Below, one piece after another: positions 16,640 to 26,186 of a stretch of DNA of 26,186 nt. The notes below the pieces were generated by a model, which was given only the letters and a program-made list of their open reading frames with translations, made no database searches and was not told the DNA's origin. The stretch is from Guillardia theta CCMP2712 (Eukaryota; Cryptophyceae; Pyrenomonadales; Geminigeraceae): positions 90,914 to 117,099 of the forward strand of contig NW_005434516.1 of assembly GCF_000315625.1 (NCBI RefSeq), read 5' to 3'. The first letter of the stretch is position 1. Each line of letters opens with the position of its first letter. A program made the translations under genes and the position numbers.

Positions 16640-17274
16640 TACTGATTTTTAACTTCACTTTGTGTAACTTACTAAAGGAAGATTTTTAACTTACTTCACG
16701 CACTGCGCGGGGCGTGACCGGGCCTCCGATCGGACGGCGGCAAGCCTCCGACGGCCAAGCCTCGGCCGAGTACGGTCCGAGCCGAGCGGCCCGGCGGCCC
16801 CCGTCCGATTGCGGCCCGGCTCAGCGACTCGGAGGCGGCCAGGCTGAGTCGCCGGCTTCACAGGTTACGGCGGGAGGCGGGGCACTGGCAGGCTCGAAGC
16901 CTCGGAGCCACCGTGGCTCCAAGGCAGTGGCACTGCCAGCCGGGGCCGCCGGCCGGCCGCTGGCCCCCGGGCCGCCCGGGGCCGGGGGGCTGCCGGGGGG
17001 GCCGCACCCGCCGGCCGGCAGCCTGTGCGGCGGCCGCCCCGCGCGGCGGGCCCTGACTCCCCGGGGGCCGGCTCACAGCGGCGGCGGCTTTCATTGATCA
17101 ATTACTCAAAGTTAAGTTAGTCCGACCGGTTCTCGACCGGGTCCCGGCCGGGCGTGCCGCTGGGCCTGATCGGACCGCCGCTCGAGTCCCGCCGGGCCCG
17201 GGGAGCCGGGAGTCCCGTAAGCCTTCAGTCGGACGGTCTTTACTCAAAGTCAAGTTAAGTTAAAAATCAGAGTA
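16640..17274. mobile_element. GC-rich block bounded by inverted terminal-repeat-like arms
   Basis: The left arm, 16640-16666, starts TACTGATTTTTAACTT and ends CACTTTGTGTAA. The right arm, 17240-17274, read on the minus strand starts TACTCTGATTTTTAACTT and ends GACTTTGAGTAA. They match apart from a 2-bp insertion, a short internal AACTT duplication and a few substitutions. The inside (16700-17235) is very GC-rich (GGCCGGCCG, CCCGGGCC) and contains another partial arm at about 17101-17118. No transposase frame is evident, so it could be a non-autonomous element or a hairpin-forming repeat. I could not identify a target-site duplication. Confidence 0.45.
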
Positions 17275-17277
17275 AGA

Positions 17278-18104
17278 TACGGTAGTACAGGCAATGAGGC
17301 GGGCCTGCAACTGTCCTTCAAGTAGTGTACTGGCACTCAAGGATCTTCTCGCGTTCCTCGTCTGACATTCCCCGGAATGACCAGCCTGGTCAGTCAATAC
17401 CACCGTACCCCCTCTGTAGCCTGTCAAACTGTCACCTTGACCCCCCGTATGTGGGGAATATCTTCAGAAAAGAGGGGGGTAAATTCGACTACCCCCACCC
17501 CCCTTGATGTGGACGTTTGGTACCGTGTCGGAATGTATTAGACAAGTGAGCTCTGAGGATGGCACACTCCCCCGAGGGATCCGTAGCATTTGCGTTGACC
17601 CCACCCCTACCCCCTCCCTAAAACATCAATATTCCTCGATTTACACACAAGGACCCCCAAAAAACGACGATTGACAGGTAATTATACCGGTACTGAAAAA
17701 ATACAATGGGGTACAAGTGGGGTCAACACTACACCCCCGGGGATTGAAAGCATGCCTGTGATATTCCCCTCCCCGACAGTCCCCAGTATCCCTCCCCGCA
17801 TGCGAGAGAGACGCTAAGGAGAGAGCGACAGGAAGCAGCGCGCCGGAGATGAGGAAGAGGAGGAGGAGAGGCTCAGAGCGGAGAAGAGATCGGAGGGAAG
17901 GGTCAGCAAACACGTTGAGAGGGAAGTTGTTAGCAGGTTATTGTGAATGTTACGAAATTCGAGTCTAGCAAGACAAAGCTTGACGCGAGACAACGTCGCT
18001 CTATCTTCACGCGCACTGCCGCTGGCCGGATCTGTGCTCCGTTGACCATCACATGCGTCTGACGCTGAGATCCAGGTGAAACAAGGCTGCAAGGGCATAG
18101 CACA
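17278..18104. other. intergenic; 5' flank of duplicated gene copy A
   Basis: 17400-17720 is rich in C-runs and G-runs (GTACCCCCTC, GAGGGGGGTAA, CCCCACCCCTACCCCC), the complement of the G-rich words seen elsewhere. From about 17760 the sequence matches 22098 onward: CCCCTCCCCGACAGTCCCC, then GCATGCGAGAGAGACGC, continuing to the ATG. This is the start of the duplicated unit and probably contains the promoter and 5' UTR. Confidence 0.55.
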
Positions 18105-21100
18105 ATGTCAAAAGTCGACTTCCTCCTCGAGCTCCCTATAGAGTGAGTCATCCGCTATCGCACTATATCTCTCACACTCTTCCCGCAGCATCTCCTCTGC
18201 CTCCCTCCATCCTGCTCGCTACCAGCCTCTCGAGAGCTTGCTTATCGCTGCTGAGATGCACAAGGACTCCTCCCAGCAGCTCATGGACGGCGCTCAGCAC
18301 AACGCTGCTGCCTCCTGCTCCCAGCGCTCCTCCTCCTGCATGCTGCAAGCCTCCCCAGTACCTCCCGGGCTTGCTTCCATGTCGGGCGTCCAGTACAAGC
18401 AGGAGATCCTCCCGACTCTGGAGCACTTGGTCCGGAGCTCCAACCTGATGATGATGCTTGACCCCTCCCGGTCCTCCGGCAACGCTTCTGCTCTCCCCTC
18501 CCTCCCCCTCCTCCCCCGAGACAGGAGCCTTCTGGATCTTCACGCCTACCCTCATGCTTCCCCCGTCTTGTCGGAGACGCCCGCCGCGTCTGTTGTGCGT
18601 CCTCTTGCCCAGCTAGCGACCTGCTCAGTGGTTCTGAGCAACTCGTTGGAGCTTGCGCAGCAGCGGGCCCTTCTGCAGCAGCTCCTGAGCCAGACCCTGA
18701 GCATGAACGCTGCCGCCAACAGCATGCTCAAGGAGAGGAAAGACCCGCAGCATGGCAGCCTGCTGGAGAAGCGGAGGGCGAGCGAGGAGGAAGGCATCGA
18801 CTACGCGCAGTGCCTCAAGAAGTCGAGGGTGGAGCAGGAGTCTTGCATGCACTCCCTGCAGCAGGCTCTGAGGAAGGAGCTCGGAGCTGCTTCTTCGCAG
18901 CCTGCTCTCCTCAAGGCCGAGCATCGGTTTGTGTCGCGCAAGCGCCTGGGGATCGTGCATGACCGACGGGGGAGGCTGAGGGAGGTGGAGGACTTGTTCC
19001 TCGACTGCCCGCTCATGCGCCCCTACATCGAGATGGGATACAGCGCTCAGGTAGCACGCGAGAGGAGGAAGGAGACAAGGGGACAAGATGAGCTCAAGGA
19101 TAGAGAATGGAGGAAGATCGAAAGTTCGAGGAAGGAGGCAGCCGCGGGGAAGAGCAAGGATCAAAAGAGGAGGGAAAGAGGAGAAGGAGGAGGAGGAGGA
19201 GGAGGAGGAGGAGCTGATTTGATCTTTCAGTCTGTCCTCGCAGCCTTCGCAGACGCCCGCGGGCCGCTGCTGATGGCGATCAAGGAGGTGGCGACCGCCT
19301 GCCAGGGCTGTGCTGGTAGCTGGGGAACGAAGGAGGCGCAAGGGAACATCCTGGCGTCGATCGAGGCTCGCAAGATCCGGCAGACGGATACTTGGATGAG
19401 CATAGAGCTGGATGCTGGTAGGACGAGCAACGGGCAGCAGCTGCGGGTTGCTGACCTGCTCGTGAGCAGAGAGCGGGAAGAGGAAAGAGATCATGTTTGG
19501 ATCCCGGCTGGCGGAGCTTCTTGGGGTGACGACTGAAGAGCTCATGTGCAGGTGACAACACCCCCTCTCGTTTCCCGCACACCTTCCCTTCATTCATCTT
19601 CTTCTTCCCTTCTCTTTCCTCCGTTTGGTTTAGCCCTTGCATCGTTTCTTTCCCTGTCTTTTCCCTGTCTCCTCCCTCACGTCCTAACGCATTCCTCTAC
19701 GCTTCTCCTGTCTGACCGCAACCCATCAGGTTCAGAAGTCACTCCGCCCCTCTCCCCTGCAGGTGATAGGATCCTTCTGCTGGTCCCTCTCCCCTCACTG
19801 ACGGGAGAACAGCGAGATCGACTTCATCTGCTACCTCGTCGACGATATGGTCAGCTACTTACAAGCTCCTCCTCCCTCTCTCCTTCCTCCCTCCTCTCGC
19901 TCTGCTTGGTCATACCCATCCTTCATCCTCCTTCTCTCTTCGTTTGCTGCTGCTCTTACTCCTTCCTCTTGCTTCTGCTGCTGCCCCTCTTCCTTTACTT
20001 TGCTCACTGCCTCATCGCATCCATCTTGACTAGCATCGCTCACGCGTCTTCCTCTAGCTGTCAAGACGTCAGGCCATTACAACTCACCTCCTGGTGCACT
20101 CGAGGGGCTCAAACTGGATGAAGCCGGTAAGAAGGCGATGGTAGCAAGAGGTCGTGAGGCTTGACGTGTGCGGTAGGTGAAGGACTCGGAAGAGAGCGGT
20201 AACACTCTAGAGAAGGTACATGTCCATTCTGTCCTGTCGTTTCCTCTCACCTGTCCTGTCCTGTCTCTTCTTGTCTTCATCTTTTCCATGCTGCTCGCTT
20301 TGCTCTCCTCCTCTCGTCTGCTCTATCTTTGTTTGCGTCTGCAGAGTACCAAGATCTCACCAGCTTTCCTCAGATCTCCACAAGCCATTCAGATGCATCC
20401 GAGGTCCGAGCCTCATCTCCTTGACTTCGTCCTTTCCTTGTTCTCTCCTCCTCTGCTCTTCTCCCCCCTTCCCCTTCCTTGTCTGGCCCCCTTCTTCCAT
20501 ATCTTGTCCCATTCGCTGATCGCTTACTCCAGATGCTCTCCATCACTCACATCAGGGAGCACGATACCCTGGGACGTCTCGTGCGTTTGACAACCTTCTA
20601 CACGCATGCGACTGAGGTCAGACATTCGCGTCCTCCTCTCCATCCACCGTCTCTGCTCCGTCAGCCTGTCTGCTTCCTACGTTATCTTTCCTTTCCCTCC
20701 TTCTTCGCTTTCGTCTCCTCCTCCTCCTCCTCCTGAACCTTCTCCTCTTCCTCCTTCCCATCTTCCACCTGAGTTGACAGCTCTCTCATCATCTGCTTCA
20801 CTTCAGGATCAGTACAACGCTGCCATCTCGCGCAGTCTCCCTCCTCTTACGCTCCACTTGAGAGAACAAGCAGGGTTCAAGTAAGGCTCTCCTGCTCTTG
20901 CCCTCCAACACCTCCCAACTTCAGCAGCTAGTCTTCTCTCGCTTCCTCTTGTCCCTGCACTCGTTTATCCCTCCTGTTGCTTCTTCTCATGGCTTTTTGT
21001 CTTGTTATATCTTCTTTCTTGGGTCATCTCTGCAAACAAGCAAATCCTCCTTCTCCTTTTCTCTTCCTCCTCCTCCTCGTTTTCCTCCTGTTCCTCCCCC

Positions 21101-21368
21101 TTCACTTGTCTTCTCCTCCTGGTCGTGATCTTGTATTTCAGAAACCTTCTGTGGAGGCAGAAGATCGCCATGCAGTGCGTGGGAAGGATCTTGCACATCA
21201 AGAAATCGCCTGAGGGCAGGTGAGCCTCTTTCCCCCCCTCTTCCCCTCTTCTCATGCTTCATTCTCCTCGTCTTCCTTACTTGTGCTTGTCTCAGGGCGA
21301 AGCTTCTCGCACTCTCACAGTCTATCACTGAGCGTCTCAACACCCTCAAGGAGTCCAGAAGCTTCTAG
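18105..21368 (+). CDS. 13-exon protein of unrecognised family, tandem copy A
   Basis: Exons: 18105-18142, 18189-19050, 19231-19417, 19470-19551, 19730-19762, 19813-19849, 20073-20126, 20177-20215, 20347-20403, 20533-20616, 20807-20880, 21142-21219, 21296-21368. They sum to 1698 nt, so 565 residues. The protein starts MSKVDFLLELPID. The large exon 2 carries Ser/Ala/Leu-rich sequence, a charged segment (LEKRRASEEEG), a basic patch (FVSRKRLGIVHDRRGRLRE) and LFLDCPLMRPYIEMGYSAQ. The C-terminal half, spread over 11 small exons, contains FGSRLAELLGVTTEELMCR, SEIDFICYLVDDM, LLVHSRGSNWMKP, THIREHDTLGRLVRLTTF, LWRQKIAMQCVGRILHIKK and SITERLNTLKESRSF. The FGSRLAELLG segment is weakly PAS-like; otherwise no family is recognised. 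The basic patch could serve nuclear import. An uninterrupted frame runs through intron 2 to 19536 but is broken in copy B, so the spliced model is preferred. Confidence 0.8.
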
Positions 21369-21780
21369 CATCAGGAGCAGCAGCAGGAGAAGGAGAAGGA
21401 GGAGTGTAAAGAAGAGGACGGGATTCTATAGCTACCGAGCTTGTGTCACATTAACTTGCGATCTACTGCATGTTGTTAAATTTCATTTCTTGTTGTTGTC
21501 TACCGCCGTATGTATTAAACCAGGCATGATCCGACCATCTTCCTGCTACAGGATACATCTTGGATGCAGCATGTGCAATGCTGGGGATCAACCCCGATGT
21601 TGATGGCGTTGGAAGACCTGTCGCACCTCCTTGCTCAAGGGTTCGTTCTGTATCCCGACGGAGCAAACAGAGTCCACGAGAGCAGGATACAGACTGAGAG
21701 AAGGAGGGAGCGACAGAGGAAGGGGAAGAGGATAGCAGGGAAAGGAGTGGAGGAGAAGAGCTCAGGATCAGCAGCAGACG
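21369..21780. other. 3' flank of copy A, conserved in copy B
   Basis: Matches 25646-26075. It includes GAAGAGGACGGGATTC, the TGTATTAAA word at 21511-21519 and a block around 21560-21690 that stays open in both copies on the plus strand (ALEDLSHLLAQGF) and on the minus strand (NEPLSKEVRQVF). Differences between copies alter residues in either frame, so I do not call a gene. Confidence 0.5.
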
Positions 21781-22020
21781 ACGGTGGCAGGAGGGAAGAA
21801 CACTGGAAGAACTGAGGGAAGAAGGGGGGGAAGGGGGAGGAGGGGCAGAAGGAAGGGAAGGAGGGGAAGGAGGGGGAGGAGGCTGGGAAGGAGGGGTAAA
21901 GGGAGGGGAAGGAGGGAGAGAAAGAGGGGGGGGAGGAGGGGGAGGAGGCCAGGGAGGAGGGGTAGAAGGAGGGGGAGGAGGGATAGAAGGACTCCGGGGG
22001 AAGGAGGGGGGAGGAGGGGT
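21780..22020. repeat. G-rich minisatellite between the two tandem copies
   Basis: The plus strand is almost pure G/A, with irregular GGAAGGAGGGGGAGGAGG units (for example 21826-21900 and 21940-22015). A much shorter relative follows copy B at about 26104. The Gly/Arg-rich plus frame and Pro-rich minus frame across it are compositional. Confidence 0.75.
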
Positions 22021-22445
22021 TACAAGTTTAAGTTCCGTGAGCAGCAACAGGTAGGGCCCAAACCCCCGGGGACTATTAGTAGTCAGTTTATTCCCCTCCC
22101 CGACAATCCCCAGTATCCCTCCCCGCATGCGAGAGAGACGCTAAGGAGAGAGCGACAGAAAGGAGCGCGCAAGAGATGAGGAAGAGGAGGAGGAGAGGCT
22201 TAAAAGAGAAGAAGAGGCTCAGAGCGGAGAAGACATCGGAGGGAAATGGTCGCACACAAATTGGAAGGAAGTTGTTAGCAGGTTATTGTGAATGTTACGA
22301 AATTCGAGTCTAGCAAGACAAAGCTTGACGCGAGACAACGTCGCTCTATCTTCACGCGCACTGCCGCTGGATCTGTGCTCCGTTGACCATCACATGCGTC
22401 TGACGCTGAGATCCAGGCGAAACAAGGCTGCAAGGGCATAGCACA

Positions 22446-25400
22446 ATGTCAAAAGTCGACTTCCTCCTCGAGCTCCCTATAGAGTGAGTCATTCGCTATC
22501 GCACTACATCTCTCACACTCTTCCCGCAGCATCTCCTCTGCCTCCCTCCATCCTGCTCGCTACCAGCCTCTCGAAAGCTTGCTTATCGCTGCTGAGATGC
22601 ACAAGGACTCCTCCCAGCAGCTCATGGACGGCGCTCAGCACAACGCTGCTGCCTCCTGCTCCCAGCGCTCCTCCTCCTGCATGCTGCAAGCCTCCCCAGT
22701 ACCTCCCGGGCTTGCTTCCATGTCGGGCGTCCAGTACAAGCAGGAGATCCTCCCGACGCTGGAGCACCTGGTCCGGAGCTCCAACCTGATGATGATGCTT
22801 GACCCCTCCCGGTCCTCCGGCAACGCTTCTGCTCTCCCCTCCCTCCCCCTCCTCTCCCGAGACAGGAGCCTTCTGGATCTTCACGCCTACCCTCATGCTT
22901 CCCCCGTCTTGTCGGAGACGCCCGCCGCGTCTGTTGTGCGTCCTCTTGCCCAGCTAGCGACCTGCTCAGTGGTTCTGAGCAACTCGTTGGAGCTTGCGCA
23001 GCAGCGGGCCCTTCTGCAGCAGCTCCTGAGCCAGACCCTGAGCATGAACGCTGCCGCCAACAGCATGCTCAAGGAGAGGAAAGACCAGAAGCAGGGCAGC
23101 CTGCTGGAGAAGCGGAGGGCGAGCGAGGAGGAAGGCATCGACTACGCGCAGTGCCTCAAGAAGTCGAGGGTGGAGCAGGAGTCTTGCATGCACTCCCTGC
23201 AGCAGGCTCTGAGGAAGGAGCTCGGAGCTGCTTCTTCGCAGCCTGCTCTCCTCAAGGCCGAGCATCGGTTTGTGTCGCGCAAGCGCCTGGGGATCGTGCA
23301 TGACCGACGGGGAAGGCTGAGGGAGGTGGAGGACTTGTTCCTCGACTGCCCGCTCATGCGCCCCTACATCGAGATGGGATACAGCGCTCAGGTAGCACGC
23401 GAGAGGAGGAAGGAGACAAGGGGGAGGATAAGCTCAAGGATAGAGCATGGAGGGAGGTCGAAAGTGCAAGGCAGCAGGCAGGCGAGGGAAAGAGGATGGA
23501 TCTACAGAGGAGGGAAAGAGGAGAAGGAGGAGGAGGAGGAGCTGATTTGATCTTTCAGTCTGTCCTCGCAGCCTTCGCAGATGCCCGCGGGCCGCTGCTG
23601 ATGGCGATCAAGGAGGTGGCGACCGCCTGCCAGGGCTGTGCTAGCAGCTGGGGAACGAAGGAGGCGCAAGGGAACATCCTGGCGTCGATCGAGGCTCGCA
23701 AGATCCGGCAGACGGACACTTGGATGAGCATAGAGCTGGATGCTGGTAGGACGAGCAACGGGCAGCAGCTGCGGGTTGCTGACCTGCTCGTGAGCAGAGA
23801 GCGGGAAGAGGAAGGAGATCATTTTTGGATCCCGGCTGGCGGAGCTTCTTGGGGTGACGACTGAAGAGCTCATGTGCAGGTGACGACACTCCCTCTCGCC
23901 TCCCGCACACCTTCCCTTCATCCTTCTTCTCCTTCCCTCCTCTCTTCTGCGTTAATGCTAGCCCTTGAATCGTTTCTCTCTCTGTTTTCTTCCTCCCTTC
24001 CTACTCCCTCCCTCCCTCACGCACTCTTGCTCGTCTGCTCCTGTCTGACCGCAACCCATCAGGTTCAGAAGTCACTCCGCCCCTCTCCCCTGCAGGTGAT
24101 AGGATCCTCCTCCTCGTTCCTCTCCCCTCACTGACGGAAGAACAGCGAGATCGACTTCATCTGCTACCTCGTCGACGATATGGTCAGCTGCTTACAAGAT
24201 CTTCCTCCCTCTCTCCTTCCTCTCTCCTGTCTCATACCCATCCTTCATCCTCCTCCTCTCTTCGTTTGCTGCTACTCCTACTCCTTCCTCTTGCTTCTGA
24301 TGCTGCTGCTCTTCCTTCACATTGCTCACTGCCTCATCGCATCAATCTTGGCCAGCATCGCTCACGCGTCTTTCCCTAGCTCTCAAGACGTCAGGCCATT
24401 ACAACTCACCTCCTGGTGCACTCGAGGGGCTCAAACTGGATGAAGCCGGTAACAAGGCGATGGTAGCAAGAGGTTGTGAGGCTTGACGTGTGCGGTAGGT
24501 GAAGGACTCGGAAGAGAGCGGTAACACTCTAGAGAAGGTATATGTCCTTTCTGTCCTGTCGTGTCCTGTCCTGTCTCTTCTTGTCTTCATCTTTCCCATG
24601 CTGCTCGCTTTGATCTCCTCCTCTCGTCTGCTCTACCTTTGTTTGCGTCCGCACAGTACCAAGATCTCACCAGCTTTCCTCAGATCTCCACAAGCCATTC
24701 AGATGCATCCGAGGTCCGAGCCTCATCTCCTTGACTTCGTCCTTTCCTTGTTCTCTCCTCCTCTTGTCTTCTCCCCCTTCCCCCCTTTACCTTGCTTGTC
24801 TGATCGCTTATTCCAGATGCTCTCCATCACTCACATCAGGGAGCACGATACCCTGGGACGTCTCGTGCGTTTGACAACCTTCTACACGCATGCGACTGAG
24901 GTCAGACATTCGCGTCCTCCTCTCCATCCACCGTCTCTGCTCCGTCAGCCTTTCTGCCTCCTACGTCATCTTTCCTTTCCCTCCTTCTCCTCCTCCTCCT
25001 CCTCCTCCTCCTTCTCCTGCTCTTCCTCCTTTCCAGTTTCCACCTGAGTTGACAGCTCTCTCATCATCTGCTTCACTTCAGGATCAGTACAACGCTGCCA
25101 TCTCGCGCAGTCTCCCTCCTCTTACGCTCCACCTGAGAGAACAAGCAGGGTTCAAGTAAGGCTCTCCTGCTCTTGCCCTCCACAACCTCCAACTCCAGCA
25201 GCTAGTTCTCTCTCCTTTGCTCTTGTCCCTGCACTCGTTTGTCCCTCCTGTTGCTCCTTGTCATGGCTTTTTTCCTTTTTATTTCTTCTTTCTTGTGTCA
25301 TCTCTGCAGACCAGACAATCCTCCTCCTCTTCTCCTTCTCCTTCTCCTTCACCTTCAGTTGTCTTCTTCTCCGCCTCCTTCACTTGTCTGATCCTCTTGG

Positions 25401-25645
25401 ACCTGATCTTGTATTTCAGAAACCTTCTGTGGAGGCAGAAGATCGCCATGCAGTGCGTGGGGAGGATCTTGCACATCAAGAAATCGCCTGAGGGCAGGTG
25501 AGCCTCCTTCCCCCCTCCTTCCCTTTTCTCATGCTTCATTCTTCTCGTCGTCCTCACTTCTGCTCGTCTCAGGGCGAAGCTTCTCGCACTCTCACAGTCT
25601 ATCACTGAGCGTCTCAACACCCTCAAGGAGTCCAGAAGCTGCTAG
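22446..25645 (+). CDS. 13-exon protein of unrecognised family, tandem copy B
   Basis: Exons: 22446-22483, 22530-23391, 23559-23745, 23798-23879, 24063-24095, 24146-24182, 24395-24448, 24499-24537, 24657-24713, 24817-24900, 25082-25155, 25420-25497, 25573-25645. Every exon has exactly the length of its partner in copy A, again 565 residues. Substitutions noticed include LPRD/LSRD and DPQHGS/DQKQGS in exon 2, CAGS/CASS in exon 3, Met/Ile in the FGSRLAELL exon and Phe/Cys at the last residue. Several introns differ in length (intron 2 is 167 bp against 180 bp in A). The copy B acceptor CGCACAG|TACC fixes exon 9 as starting TAC, so the exon reads YQDLTSFPQIS. Both copies appear intact; function unknown. 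Confidence 0.8.
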
Positions 25646-26186
25646 TATCAGGAGCAGCAGCAGGAGAAGGGGAAGGAGAAGGAGGAGTGTAAAGAAGAGG
25701 ACGGGATTCTATAGCTACCGAGCTTGTGTCACATTAACTTGCGATCTACTGCATGTTGTTAAATTTCATTTCTTGTTGTTGTCTACCGCCGTATGTATTA
25801 AACCAGGCATGATCCGACCATCTTCCTGCTACAGGATACATCTTCGATGCAGCATGTGCCATGCTCGATTCAACCCCGATGTTGATGGCGTTGGAAGACC
25901 TGTCGCGCTTCCTTGCTCAAGGGTTCGTTCTGTATCTCGACGGAGCAAACAGAGTCCACGAGAGCAGATAGAAACTGAGAGAAGGAGGGAGCGACAGAGG
26001 AAGGGGAGGAGGATAGCAGGGAAAGGAGAGGAGGAGAAGAGCTCAGGATCAGCGGCAGCTGACGGTGGCAGGAGGGAAGAACAGAGGGAAGAACTGCAGG
26101 TGCAATGGGGGAGGGGGGCAGGAGCAATGGGGGCAGGAGCTGGGCACAGCGCTGGGCGCACCGGTGGGCTGCAGAGTGGGTGCAGA
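25646..26186. other. 3' flank of copy B and window end
   Basis: Similar to 21369-21810 up to about 26085, including TGTATTAAA at 25794-25802. It then diverges into G-rich sequence with GCAGGAGCAATGGGGG and GGGCACAGCGCTGGGCG words. No gene is supported. Confidence 0.5.

Larger units (their letters stand above)
17760..26085 (+). repeat. tandem duplication, unit about 4.0-4.3 kb
   Basis: Copy A spans about 17760-21800 and copy B about 22098-26085; the start codons are 4341 bp apart. Both include 5' flank, the full 13-exon gene and about 400 bp of 3' flank. The G-rich minisatellite and the GGGGACTATTAGTAG segment lie at the junction. Confidence 0.92.

Noticed and set aside
16714-17097. Long GC-rich frames on both strands encoding Gly/Pro/Arg/Ala
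   Set aside because: Expected from composition in a very GC-rich repeat block; no domain, and overlapping open frames on both strands.
19051-19536. Continuous frame extending exon 2 of duplicated copy A to a 432-codon ORF ending at 19536
   Set aside because: The corresponding stretch in copy B (23392-23550) is frameshifted and ends early, while sequence from 19231/23559 is again conserved in phase. A GTAGCACG donor and a CTTTCAG acceptor bracket it, so it is an intron.
20345-20428. Alternative exon 9 in copy A reading STKISPAFLRSPQ
   Set aside because: It needs an acceptor at CTGCAG|AGTACC, which copy B lacks (CGCACAG|TACC). The frame starting at TAC works in both copies and joins the next exon in phase.
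21784-22179. Gly/Arg-rich plus frame and Pro/Ser-rich minus frame
   Set aside because: Purely compositional products of the G-rich minisatellite.

Overview
This window looks like nuclear DNA from a microalga with a secondary, red-type plastid. A cryptophyte such as Guillardia is the best fit, but that assignment is inference. The reasons are very intron-dense genes (introns mostly 39-300 bp, GT-AG, one likely GC-AG), mixed GC, abundant pyrimidine/purine-rich intron sequence, and one gene whose product begins with a signal peptide followed by Phe at the predicted +1 site. That leader is typical of proteins imported into red-type complex plastids. I see no bacterial operon layout. A 100-N assembly gap lies at 9881-9980.

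Layout, left to right. (1) 1-1483 (+): 3' part of a five-exon WD40-like gene of a family conserved in plants and protists. (2) 1484-3847: no confident gene; a 33-bp tandem repeat and a GC-rich repeat-like block. (3) 3848-4804 (+): a PAS-like protein with a C-terminal membrane segment. (4) 4805-6719: intergenic, with a strongly GC-rich island and then G-rich GGGGTNGGGG-type sequence. (5) 6720-7511 (+): an acidic, low-complexity hypothetical ORF. (6) 7748-13238 (-): a plastid-targeted HflX-type GTPase in more than 20 very small exons. I could trace it exon by exon except where the gap removes the G3 (DTVGF) region. (7) 13239-14894: GC-rich and G-rich repeat sequence. (8) 14895-16265 (+): a second PAS-like gene sharing an exact 685-bp cassette with gene 3 (98.8% identical, no indels) but with unrelated 5' and 3' ends. 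(9) 16266-18104: a GC-rich element bounded by inverted repeats, then C/G-rich intergenic DNA. (10) 18105-21368 and 22446-25645 (+): a tandem duplication of a 13-exon gene of unrecognised family. All 13 exon lengths are identical between copies, while several introns differ in length.

The genes do not form an evident pathway. The two most striking structures are the PAS cassette, present in two genes with unrelated flanks that both end in a transmembrane tail, and the tandem duplicated 13-exon gene with a matching exon ladder. Exon models come from reading splice sites and keeping phase by eye. Cross-copy comparison fixed several boundaries in the duplicated gene. For HflX and the WD40-like gene, remembered family conservation fixed them.
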